Origin: Euperipatoides rowelli
Lineage: Eukaryota > Onychophora > Udeonychophora > Euonychophora > Peripatopsidae
Assembly: GCA_003024985.2 (NCBI GenBank)
Contig: PXIH01S0056334.1
Reading direction: 5' to 3' (one strand)
DNA: 11,378 bases
Below the pieces are notes generated by a model, which did no database searches, was not told where the DNA came from, and saw only the letters and a program-made list of their open reading frames with translations. Position 1 is the first letter of the stretch, and each line of letters begins with the position of its first letter. Position numbers and translations under genes: made by a program. Positions 1 to 8,543 of the stretch are shown here, piece by piece.

Positions 1-59
1 AATAAATTATAAAAATGTTTTACAAAAAATAACTGTAAATGCATCAATAAAGCTAATAC
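1..59 (-). other. Start of the next COX10 intron
   Basis: AT-rich sequence downstream of the inferred donor GTATTA on the minus strand. The frame reading into it (ISFIDAF and on) does not resemble the expected continuation of COX10, so it is taken as intron. Confidence 0.65.
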
Positions 60-292
60 CAGGATCTAATGTTCCAGTGCATGCAGTCCAACCCATTACT
101 GGAGGTATGGCTCCAACTATTGAACCAATCCAAGTATTAAGTATACTTATTCTCTTCATAGGAGTGTAGATCATAGTATACAGGCACAAGTTAAAAACCC
201 CTAATGTAGCTGTTAAAGTATTTACACCTATTGCTAGTGCAGATATTCCGGTGACAAAGCAGACTAAGGCAAATCCAACAGCATGCTGGGGG
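60..292 (-). CDS. COX10: COX10 exon: membrane segments 3-5 and second conserved loop
   Basis: The exon is 233 bp: one base that completes the Ser codon, 77 codons, then one base. After the acceptor it reads [20 protein letters not shown] (membrane segment), [15 protein letters not shown] (membrane segment), then [19 protein letters not shown] and [17 protein letters not shown]. The YTP-KR-NTWIG and IPPVMGW blocks are highly conserved in eukaryotic COX10 and form the second catalytic loop and following helix. The donor is inferred at GTATTA after the first base of a Gly codon. Beyond it the frame degenerates and meets a stop, whereas the family continues for more than 100 residues. The remaining exon(s) lie left of the window. 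Confidence 0.93.
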
Positions 293-3200
293 CTGAAAAA
301 AAATTAAAATTATTATGATAGCTTTTAAAATAAATACTGGTAAATAACAATAAAAGGATAAATTGAATACAATATACAGTATACTGCAATTTTTTTTTTT
401 TGCTAAAGTTTACTGAGTGCTAAAATTGTATGAAATTTAGTTACTTGGGAATGACCTATTCCAATTGCATTAGCTGCAAGAACTAATTTTACATTAATAG
501 CAAATAGGTTCTATTCCTGAATATTTTTTGTCAGCTAAATTAAATTGTTTGGCCAAGCTAAGACTTTAACTAACTGTCTTATAGAAATCACTTACATTAA
601 AATTCTGCCATCATAGCCTCCCCCCTTATCTTACTACTAGCAGAACCAAAATCATCTAAACCTACTGTACACTTACTGAAATTCTATTTTACATTATTTT
701 CATTCAGATTATCTAGCTTTATCAAATCATTCCGACTATTCATATTTGCTACACTTTTCTAAATCTAAACTTTAATATATTATTTTTAATAAATATTTTA
801 AAATTAGGCAAAGCTAAAACACAAAAAAATTAAAGAAATTAATTTAATTCAGTAAATTAATAAAGAAATGACTATTTCTCATAATGGTATTTACCAAACT
901 TTTGGAGCTAGTGATAAAGGTGTACGTGTTTGTTATGAAACGAAGCAAGTTACTGTACATCGTAATTTTAAATCAATGATCAAGTGAAGCCAATCAGAAA
1001 TTCACAACTGATATCCAATTTAAACGCCAGCGAATAAAAAATAATCTTTTAGAAAACTATAATTTTTCAAATGTTGTGCATTTATTTGGTGCCCTACCGA
1101 ATAAGCGTACCAACCCTATTTTTCGGCCAAAGTAAGGTAAAGTGTGCCATCTTCAAACAAGTGCGCCATCATCACACTTTAGATCACTCTGAAAGAAATC
1201 CAAGCTGTGCCATGCAACAGCGCCCCCTAGTTTTTACCTCATCTAAGGTTAAGGAGAATTTTTAAGGGTAACTCAAATAAGTGTCTCTTTTGAAAATCAA
1301 TGTTTTAAAGAGTTCTAATTCTGGAAAGCAAGTGTACTTGGGTAGTTTTGCAATGCATTGTGGAAAAATCTAAGGTTCACTAGCATAGTGCCACCCTATT
1401 CAAACCTCCTTCCCCCCTCTAGGACAAGTGATAAGCGTACATGCACATTTGAAAGGCATTCTACACATGTCAAATCAATATGACAATTTTATAATATTCT
1501 TCCAATAAACTTTGGGAGTTATTTAAAATATTTTTAATCAAGAGTTAAAGAAGAGGTACAATATGTATTAAATAATTTTTCAGTATGGTACTTCAAAATG
1601 AGATGAAGAGTTTGATAGTTTTTTTTTTTTAATGTAGATTTTAAAATGGGTAAATTGAAAAACTAAATTTTTAATCAAAATTTGATATCCTCAATGAAAC
1701 AATCACTTAAAGACATATAAGAAACACTCATCATCAATTACCTTTAGTAAAATTACAAAAAATATTCATTAAAAAAAATAAAAGAGACTTCTGGATTAAA
1801 AAAATAAAGCTAATATCACAGCCCCTTTCCATTTCTTTTCCTTGGAGCGCAAAAATATGAAAATGATTTACTAAGACTCAAAATAAATTTTCCTTAAAAC
1901 ATGGCTCATTTCTTTTAAACGGAATAATTTGGTTATTATTACCGCTAGGATAGAATTTTATTCTTGTTGTTTTGTTCAAAATAAAGCAATATACAAAAAA
2001 TTTTTGGTAATGACAATTTTCTGTAACATTCAAATGAAACAAGTATATTTATATCTTGTGCACATGATTTAAAAGTTGTTTTTTACTTAAATTTATCTAA
2101 ACAAACAATAATTTATCAGTTTACCATAATTATAATCTACAGTACATTTTTAAATTAAGCAATTGTTTGCAGTTATGGCTGGAATAGAGAGCTCTACTTT
2201 GAATCTGTTTGGCTGTAATACAGAATATGTTTAAATACTTGAAAATAAATAAATTACAAAGAATAAAATATACATTTATTGCAGAATTTATTGTTCATAT
2301 CTTCCAAAAAATTTTGTAACCATTGGTCAAATACTGAAAAGCCATCATTTATTATCATAGACAACTTTCTTAGGAGGCTAAGAATGCAATCAGTATCTTA
2401 TTTTATCAGTTCAATTTATCTGAAATTGAAGAGATTTCTAAGATGGTTGGAATCATTGGACAGCAGAGCATTATTGGCATATTCAATTTTAGATCCAGGG
2501 CTATGACATAGCAATCAAAGTGTGAAGAAAATTAGCATAATAAATAAAGATAATTTATTTACAGACAATTTAAATAATTATTTTTTAATAGTCAGTTAAG
2601 AAAAAGTAACTTAACTTAATCCAGATAGGTGCTGGATCAAGTTGTTTAAGTATTCAAACCATTTTAATAATAATTTTTTAGGGTTTAAGATTAGGGTCCG
2701 TCAAAACAGTTTACACATAAAGTAAATTTAGCTACTGGTTTTTATTTATATAAGTGAGCGGGGGGAAAAAATGGATGGGATGGGTGGATTATGGATCTAA
2801 ACATTTTTTTCAGATTGGTAATTTAGGACAGACTGGTAATTTCATTGGTAGGAAGAAAAAAGAAAAAGAAAAAACTTCAACAAAATTGCGATGATTAAAT
2901 TACTAAAAGTCCCAAATGATCAAATTTGATTATTTACTAGGGTCCTAATAATGTAATTTTGAATAGGAATAGGAATGATCAGTAATAGCAGTCTCCTTTA
3001 CAAGTTTAAGGATGTGTTGTTTGGAAAGAGAGGATATTTACCATTATTTATTTTTAAATCAATAAAAATTTTGAAATAAAATAAAAACGAACATAGCCCA
3101 ATCTTATCGTTCTCATTTTTTTTTTAAGTAAAGATAAAAATATATGAGCAGATAGTAACCAAAAATTATAATAATGTTTTAATTTAAAAAAATATATTAC

Positions 3201-6136
3201 GAATAACAAAAAGAATTACCTTATCATGCATTTAACCAATGGTCTATTTTTAGTTCTTGACATTAGCGAATCAAAAGGTACTTCTAAAATCTGAAATGAA
3301 AATTAATAAAAAAATTTCAGTAAATTCTTTAAATATTTTATAACTAGAATAAAAAAAAGTTAATATAACATTGTTAGAATAAAAAACAAAACCAAAATTA
3401 AAAGTACAGTAAGGTACGGTAATAAAAAAAAATTTTTTTTTCACCAACTTGTAATATGTAGCCTATCAAATTTGTATTAAGCACATATATCAGGCATAGA
3501 AATAAAGATCACAAGTCTTCATCATTACCGATTTATAGAAAGAAAGCATGTTATACACCTTGGTAAAAATATTCATATGAAATAATGTAGGAAAATAACT
3601 ATGATTAAGTTAGGGTTTAATTTTCAGCATAGAATATTATAGTATTTAGTTTAGTAGATACAGTAAGTATACTGAACCATACATCTAAATAATATTTGGC
3701 CAATAAACTTAAGTTCTCATGTTTGTGATAAGGAAGGTCCTTTAATTATCCATAAATATACTATGAGTGTTTTATTTTAATTCAAGTATTACTTTCAATT
3801 TATATTCAAGGGCTTAATATTAAAAGTGTCAAGACTCTTGGTAACTCTTCTAAGCTCAATAACTTCAAAATTTTAGGCAATCTTTATATAGGGTGAAGAA
3901 TAACCCACCTTCAATTAAAATGACAAGAAGAAATAATGACCATGAAAACTAAAAGCAGCAACAAGTTCTTTTATATCAAACATGTGACACAGCTTGTAAA
4001 ATTTTTTTAATTATGCTTATTACTACTATTAGATGAGCTTTGTGAAACAATACTTAGAGGGTTTAATAGGACTACGTCCAACTCCAGTGCACTGCTTTCC
4101 ACTTGAAGTGTTTAAAAGTTTCGGCAATAATAATGAAGCTATTAACACATCCTAAACTACTGTAGGCCTATGTAAAGTCCACTTAAAAAAATTAGATACA
4201 ATAAAAAAAATATGAACAAATCTTTTAATAGGTGGTCATGGTTAAAATATTTTGTTTTTAAGTGTAGTATTAATGCTATTGTGGTGTATAATGACAATAA
4301 CTAAATACACGCAGAACGGAATTATTATTTTATATTTTGAGAGAATAATTTATTCAACACGATTACTTTTGTTATCCAACATCCCATCTCTGCAGCTACT
4401 AAACTTCTAAGATGCTCTTCCAGCGTCTATAACGATTGCTTTCTACTATCACTTGCTGCTGCTGTAGAATAATATATCGATATATACACTGCACTATTTT
4501 CAACTTTGCCCATTTTGACAAAAAAATCTATGAAATCAAATTTTATTTCATTTAAAAAATTGTGAAAATCTGTTTTGTTACAGAGCTTCTTTAGCTATAT
4601 TTAGAACATTAATGTAAAACCTACAGTAGCTTATATTTTCATAACTTTTTAAATGAAATAAAAAATTTGATGAAGTAACAAGCATTTATTTATTTATGAA
4701 AATAATATGGTTAAATTAAAATTGTAAATGGGAGAATGTAAATGACATATGTAGAAAAAAATGACTCGAAAACCACTGTTCAGAAAAATAACCAAAATTA
4801 ACATTTGATGCTCCCACATTTTGGAAACTGCCCGCATACTATCTACTTGTCTAAATATTGTGAAAGCTGTTTTACTTATCATCATAATACATTTATTGTA
4901 TGTGAACTTTGCATAATATAAAGTATTCTATTTTTTTTTAAAAAAAAACGAAATGTTTAATACAACCCCACCCCCAAATGTTACAAAAGGTCAATGTCAC
5001 TGAATATTTTATTTAGCTTTATAATGTATACGAATCTTCTTCCATATCCAATTTATAATATGCAGCACAATCTGACACAATAGATGAAAAGTCCTAACAT
5101 TACAAAAATTGCAGGAATAGTTCTTTATAGTGTTAGTCATATTATAGCCAATTTTGAAGAAAATCTGGTTATGTCTTAAGTGGAGCAACCATATTCTACA
5201 CTATTATCAAAAATATGTATGCAAATTTTAAAATTAGTAGTGTTTACTTTGACACCCAATTTGAAAAACAATAATTTTAAGAGCTGCAAAGAAATTTGGG
5301 TAATGGGAAAAAATGTCTATAATTAATCCCTGAATAAAATTATGAATTAATAAAACCCAAAACACAGGGTTTGAAACCAATTTGAAAAATAACATTCAGC
5401 TGATCAAAATGCAATTGAACATATTTTGAAATAAATACTTTACTTGATTGATAGTATTTGCTGAACAAGATGTGAGACCAGTTCCAGCACAACATAAAAG
5501 GAACACTTGCCAATCAAATGCACCTGGCGCCATGATGTAGCCTCCAATTGCAGTAATTACAACCAATGCTTTGTGAAAAAAAAAAAAAAAAATCATAACT
5601 TTCTGTAAGAAAAAACAACAACAGATAACATCAATAAAATAATAAACTAAAAATGAAACGTAAATTTAAGTCTTACTTGTTAGTCTTGATTTTGAAAGTC
5701 TTAAATAAATATGTGGAAGTTTTTTAAAATCCAACTTCTGTTCCATCCGTTCTAGATCTTCTGGAGACACACTATCAACTAATCTAACAACTGGTTTATC
5801 AATAAAATCATTGTCTAATGGAGGATAATTTACATTTAAATGAAAAGTCTTATCAGATGATTTTACATACATAGACATTTCTGTATTAGTTAGCTTAGGG
5901 CTAAAAGAAATTAATCTATTATCAGGACGGAAAAAAATAATTGGGTTGCTATCATATTCCATTGGAGGAATGTCTACTTTTAAAGGTATTTCATGATTTG
6001 CAATCGGAGGATTGTATGGTGTTTTTAATGGACTTTCAACAGATGTAGGAAAAGATTCAATTATAACTGGAACAATAACCTTGTTTAATTCTGGTTTGGA
6101 TTTCACTTGGACAACAGGATTGCACTGCTTAAAATT
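60..6136 (-). CDS. COX10: COX10, protoheme IX farnesyltransferase, mitochondrial (partial, four internal exons)
   Basis: Product of joined exons 6136-5677, 5568-5444, 3290-3220 and 292-60 on the minus strand. COX10 is the UbiA-family enzyme of the inner mitochondrial membrane that adds a farnesyl group to heme B to give heme O, the first step towards heme A of cytochrome c oxidase. The spliced product (296 codons plus one base) reads through KSRLT, the APGAFDW stretch, [26 protein letters not shown] and [22 protein letters not shown], the family hallmarks. The prenyl-diphosphate-binding region is the [12 protein letters not shown] block, which spans an exon junction. All three internal junctions keep phase (1, 0, 2), which argues strongly for a working gene, not a pseudogene. 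Missing are the start with the mitochondrial presequence and the C-terminal membrane segments that follow the LDPG residues. Identification rests on recognising these motifs, not on a search. Confidence 0.93.
293..3219 (-). other. COX10 intron, about 2.9 kb
   Basis: Donor GTAATT at 3219, acceptor TTTTTTTCAG ending at 293. Mostly AT-rich sequence without a recognisable gene. Two patches are less AT-rich and may be old repeat remnants. At 868-987 there is an ATG-initiated 39-codon plus-strand frame. Positions 1085-1265 contain a near-repeated GTGYGCCATC motif (1141 and 1161 areas) and a GCGCCCCCTAG string. The decamer ATAAGCGTAC occurs twice (1101 and 1431 areas). None could be assigned to a known family. 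Confidence 0.75.
3220..3290 (-). CDS. COX10: COX10 exon: prenyl-diphosphate binding loop
   Basis: A 71-bp exon, too short to stand out as an open frame. It encodes [19 protein letters not shown] followed by KCMI and the first two bases of a Ser codon. The acceptor is TTTCAG (3296-3291) and the donor GTAATT (3219-3214). This is the most conserved stretch of the enzyme: the Glu/Asp positions coordinate the diphosphate through magnesium and RTKNRPL is diagnostic of heme O synthases. Phase 0 in and phase 2 out fit both neighbours exactly. Oddity: the residue after VK is Cys (TGC at 3231-3229), where COX10 and bacterial CtaB normally have Gly. Confidence 0.95.
3291..5443 (-). other. COX10 intron, about 2.15 kb
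   Basis: Donor GTAAAG at 5443, acceptor TTTCAG ending at 3291. The interior is AT-rich. I see no exon, RNA gene or recognisable transposon coding region. It contains the inverted repeat at 4535-4671, a slightly more GC-rich patch around 4380-4450, and homopolymer runs near 3423-3440 and 4931-4950. The only long open frame inside (4694-4885, minus) shows no family features. Confidence 0.8.
4535..4671. repeat. Inverted repeat with about 35-bp arms in COX10 intron
   Basis: The left arm is 4535-4568 and the right arm 4636-4671. The reverse complement of the left arm matches the right arm nearly throughout, sharing TTTTTAAATGAAATAAA and the TTTGAT end, with a few mismatches and a 2-bp indel. The loop is 67 bp. 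RNA across it could form a long hairpin. It could be a small MITE remnant, but I did not find a convincing target duplication. Confidence 0.7.
5444..5568 (-). CDS. COX10: COX10 exon: membrane segments 1-2 and start of prenyl-binding motif
   Basis: The exon is 125 bp: two bases that complete a Thr codon, then 41 codons. It encodes hydrophobic [15 protein letters not shown], then APGAFDWQ, then [20 protein letters not shown] ending in Gln. The ANTINQ end is the first half of the UbiA-type Asn/Asp-rich substrate-binding motif. The donor is GTAAAG directly after the CAA codon (phase 0). Without splicing the frame runs on as VKYLFQNMF and so on, which has no family resemblance and confirms the boundary. 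Confidence 0.93.
5569..5676 (-). other. COX10 intron, 108 bp
   Basis: A short intron with donor GTAAGA and an acceptor that ends a run of T, reading CACAAAG. Splicing joins a phase-1 codon (A + CA = Thr), which rebuilds the SRLT-T-LVV sequence expected for the family. Its length contrasts with the multi-kilobase neighbouring introns. Confidence 0.85.
5677..6136 (-). CDS. COX10: COX10 exon: N-terminal soluble region and start of first membrane segment
   Basis: This is the first COX10 exon visible in the window (460 bp, 153 codons plus one base). It opens after a pyrimidine-rich tract and ATAG at 6140-6137 and closes at the donor GTAAGA (5676 downwards). The first roughly 130 residues are a poorly conserved, proline- and charge-rich matrix-side linker. 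The last residues, [12 protein letters not shown], match the conserved entry to membrane segment 1. There is no ATG that looks like the protein start and no presequence, so one or more upstream exons must exist. A second in-frame acceptor (CAG at 6127-6125) would remove only four residues, so the exact 5' edge is uncertain. Confidence 0.88.
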
Positions 6137-6159
6137 CTATAAAAGAAAAAAAAAAAAAC

Positions 6160-6597
6160 TAAAATCTAGTATTGATAGAGACAACTGTAAAATATTAAGA
6201 AATAGCTAATAAGCTTTGAAATGATAGAAAAAAATTATGAATATGAATAGGCCAAAAATTCTCAATGTGATCACAACAAACTATTTAATTACTTAAAAAT
6301 ATAAATCAAATAAAATAATTGGAATTGATGACCATTCTGTAAAAAGTGATAATGCTACTATGAGTAAAGTTTATTAAACATTACACTAAATATAATTCTA
6401 GTTTAAAACAGATATCAAGAGTTGAAACGGTTGGATTTGTTAATTTTGTAGAATACGAAATAGCTTTAATTATTGCAAACCTTAAAAACTCTAAGACTGA
6501 CATCAGTGATGGTATTTCAAATTTTATAGTGAAAAAATATCACTCATTTTTTACTAAATTTCTCACAATTGTTAACCATTCTTTATCTGTGGGCAAG
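6160..6597 (+). pseudogene. LINE A ORF2-like fragment, linker and N-terminal reverse transcriptase
   Basis: Pieces in different frames read as a LINE linker: DNCKILRNS (like the common yK.lRN motif), then EKNYEYE and HNKLFNYLK (like the common YY...KkLW motif), then from about 6380 YNSSLKQISRVE, EYEIALIIANLKNSKTDISD and FLTIVNHSLSVGK. The block NLKNSKTDISDGIS matches the conserved L..sKs.G.DGI motif just before reverse transcriptase motif 0, and NHSLSVGK matches the N.SL..G.fP motif. The last frame is open to 6597, where the inserted transposon interrupts it. Several frameshifts and stops upstream of 6380 mean it is not functional. Confidence 0.75.
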
Positions 6598-6600
6598 GTA

Positions 6601-6624
6601 GGGGAGAGGGGGTGACATTTGAGC
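6601..6624 (+). repeat. Left terminal inverted repeat of the pogo-like element
   Basis: It begins GGGGAGAGGGGGTG and ends ACATTTGAGC. The reverse complement of the right end matches it except for a shorter G run. Adjacent GGTA outside also mirrors TACC at the other end, which is explained by a GGTACC-like palindromic target or by a TIR two bases longer. Confidence 0.85.
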
Positions 6625-6791
6625 GCTAACTAGTTTTTCATGATTTCTTATGAATATATTTAAATAAATAATGGAAAAACTATATGAATTGTTAAAACTA
6701 TATTTTAAACATACTGTATTTATTTAACTTGTATATTTTACAAACTTGAATTTTAGTATTGCTTTTGTTTGATGAAAAATTTTATGAAAAC

Positions 6792-6828
6792 TGCTTAAAT
6801 GTGCCCCGACCCGGGGTACATTTAAGCA
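6792..6828. repeat. Near-perfect palindrome in left subterminal region
   Basis: The arms are TGCTTAAATGTGCCCCG (6792-6808) and CGGGGTACATTTAAGCA (6812-6828), 17 bp each with one mismatch and a 3-bp spacer. Each arm is a copy of the subterminal motif also seen in the terminal repeats and at 7571-7610, so the palindrome is a head-to-head pair of that motif. Confidence 0.9.
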
Positions 6829-7143
6829 TTGATGGATGGACACTTGAGCATGACAAAAATATATTTAAAAAAAAAAATTAACTTGTTGAAAGCTAAATGT
6901 TTATCTAAAATTTTCAAAAACAATAAAATTGACTCAAAAGTCATAGTTTCTGCAGCAAGTGAAGTTCCACTAACAAGACTAGGTGGATGGAGTTTAAGAA
7001 CTGTTATCTACATCAAGTAGACAGTCAGATATCATTTTGAGGGTAAACTTAACTATTACCAAATTCAGACTGTACTATGAATCATTTTCTCCAGACAATT
7101 TTTTTTTGGTTTGGACAATTTTGTTTCTATTTTTCTATTTTAA

Positions 7144-7319
7144 TTAATTTTCTTCTATAAGACTTCTTTTTCTTTCAGGCTGCTTTTCATTTGCTAACGC
7201 TTCCAATTCTTTTTCTGGAGTGCTTGTCAACACTCTTGTTTTAATCTTCTTTTGCCCTTTTCTAGTGTCAGTTCTGGCTTTTGCTTTTGGGTATAGCCTC
7301 TAACTTGTTCAGGGGTTAT
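7144..7319 (-). pseudogene. Pogo/Tigger-like transposase, C-terminal fragment
   Basis: Read on the minus strand: ITPEQVR, then after a one-base shift YPKAKARTDTRKGQKK, IKTRVLTSTPEKELEALANE, then KQPERKRSLIEEN and TAA (7146-7144). This is the basic linker found after the DDE domain of pogo/Tigger/jerky-type transposases, where the pattern is TPE-VRP-PKA-R-RG-K-LTDTPEK-E. Upstream of it on the minus strand (to 7976) I could not recognise the HTH DNA-binding domain or the DDE triad. The gene has therefore lost its catalytic part by deletion or decay. Family-level identification is fairly secure; subfamily is not. Confidence 0.72.
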
Positions 7320-7570
7320 GGGTGTGCTTGTATTTTATTATTTGATTCTTGGGTGGTAAGGTGAGTCTCAGGTAAGCATAGTAGGCTAAATATAAATGTG
7401 ACGTTTGACCAATGGGAGCAAGAAAATAACTATTTTCTTCAGATTTATTAATTGATAATCCACTATAATGTATGAAAGTGGAGATGTTACTGTATATATC
7501 AAAATGAAATAAAATATTAAAAAAATTATAAATTAAAATCAAAAACTTATTAAGGAACACATTCAAGCAG

Positions 7571-7610
7571 TGCTCAAATGTGCCCCGATCTTCCTGCTCA
7601 AATGTCCCCC
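7571..7610 (-). repeat. Paired subterminal motif in right half of pogo-like element
   Basis: Two direct copies, TGCTCAAATGTGCCCCG (7571-7587) and TGCTCAAATGTCCCCC (7595-7610), separated by 7 bp. On the minus strand they read like the inner part of the terminal repeat (GGGG..ACATTTGAGCA). They are candidate transposase-binding sites; that role is inferred from position and repetition only. Confidence 0.8.
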
Positions 7611-7632
7611 ATATATAATTTTTTTAAAAAAA

Positions 7633-7635
7633 NNN
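7633..7635. other. Unresolved bases (NNN)
   Basis: Three ambiguous bases sit next to an A run inside the pogo-like element. They are an assembly uncertainty, and the true length here may differ. Confidence 0.99.
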
Positions 7636-7949
7636 TTTATCCAAAAAGTTACAATGTAATTTTACTAAACAAATATAAACTATGTTTTAGGAAGACCTAA
7701 AGTATATACACCCCAATTATAGATAGATATAGAAAAAAGATTACAAAAAAAAATAATAACTTTCCAATTTATGTCAAAAGTTAAACAAGGTCTATATAAA
7801 ATTAAAAAAACCCTTCTAACTCCTCAATGTCTAAAGACAGCCATTTGCAATTTTAGCTGAAAGACTATCTATGTGCTATCATCTTCTTTAATTTTTTTGG
7901 AATTTTTAAATTAATATTTACAATTTTTATAACCAGTGATTAAATTTAA

Positions 7950-7976
7950 GCTCAAATGTCCCCCCCCCCTCTCCCC
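7950..7976 (-). repeat. Right terminal inverted repeat of the pogo-like element
   Basis: Read on the minus strand it is GGGGAGA, ten G, then ACATTTGAGC. It differs from the left repeat only in the length of the G run (ten G against GGGGGTG). The homopolymer may be a real expansion or an assembly length error. Confidence 0.85.
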
Positions 7977-7980
7977 TACC

Positions 7981-8543
7981 AGTGGTTGGGAGTGATAAAA
8001 CCTCTTTGAAAAGGATCTAAGAAAATTATTAACAACTAGCCTATCATACTTACATCTACTTTATCCAAAATCGCCGAGAAAATTGTCATTAATAGACTTT
8101 CCCCTTTTCTATCTTTTAATTATGTCTTAAAAAATAACCAATATGGTTACACTAAAAAGAGATCAACTGATCACTGTCTATTAGATGTCATTTATTGTAA
8201 GTAGTTTTGAATTATCACTCCCGGTGGACATCATCATCTTTGACCTGTCTGCAGCATTTGATGCTGTTAATCATCAATCTATTTTAAATGATAAGCTCCA
8301 TAAATATAACTTCCACAGTTACATTATTAATTGGTTAATAGCCTTCGTTCAGGATGGGAAAATTTGGTTATTATTAAACAATGTAATTTCGCAGTGTTAT
8401 GATATAACTAGTGGTGTACCTCAAGGTGCAGTTAGCTCTGCATTACTATTTAACATATACCTTGCTAATTTATCGATTGGTATTGATTCAAGATTGTTTA
8501 TATATGCAGACGATGTACAGTATGTGAATACAATTACAATCTG
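7981..8543 (+). pseudogene. LINE A reverse transcriptase, motifs 0 to C, frameshifted
   Basis: It resumes directly after the inserted transposon. In one frame it reads QWLGVIKPL, stop (8007), KGSKKIINN, stop (8037), then LTSTLSKIAEKIVINRL and NNQYGYTKKRSTDHCLLDV, the standard LINE reverse transcriptase N-terminal motifs. A one-base shift around 8185-8215 moves the frame to 8185-8544, which carries motif A IFDLSAAFDAVNH, motif B SGVPQGAVSSALLF and motif C LFIYADDVQ. All three catalytic aspartates (first Asp of motif A and the DD of YADD) are kept, so the break is by frameshift and stops and not by loss of the active site. Confidence 0.88.

Larger units (their letters stand above)
6601..7976. 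mobile_element. Pogo/Tigger-like DNA transposon, internally decayed, inserted in LINE A
   Basis: It is bounded by inverted repeats that start GGGGAGAGGGGG and continue to ACATTTGAGC, and is flanked on both sides by TA (6599-6600 and 7977-7978), the target duplication of Tc1/mariner/pogo elements. On the minus strand it carries a recognisable fragment of a pogo-family transposase tail (7144-7319). Subterminal copies of GCTCAAATGT occur in both halves. The element is 1376 bp. The catalytic DDE core was not recognised, so this copy is non-autonomous. Three unresolved bases lie at 7633-7635. The boundaries are also supported by the LINE reading sequence resuming on either side. Confidence 0.82.

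Noticed and set aside
2279-2506. 75-codon plus-strand open frame in a COX10 intron
   Set aside because: No recognisable motif, no start context or splice sites that add up to an exon, and a length expected by chance in several kilobases.
4694-4885. 63-codon minus-strand open frame in a COX10 intron
   Set aside because: It would sit between COX10 exons whose phases already join exactly, and shows no motif.
6829-7020. 63-codon plus-strand open frame inside the pogo-like element
   Set aside because: It begins at the edge of the palindrome, is Lys/Ile-rich as expected from AT-rich DNA, and resembles no transposase domain.
7309-7566. 85-codon minus-strand open frame as a gene
   Set aside because: It overlaps the transposase fragment in another frame, and its peptide is low-complexity AT-derived sequence without family features.
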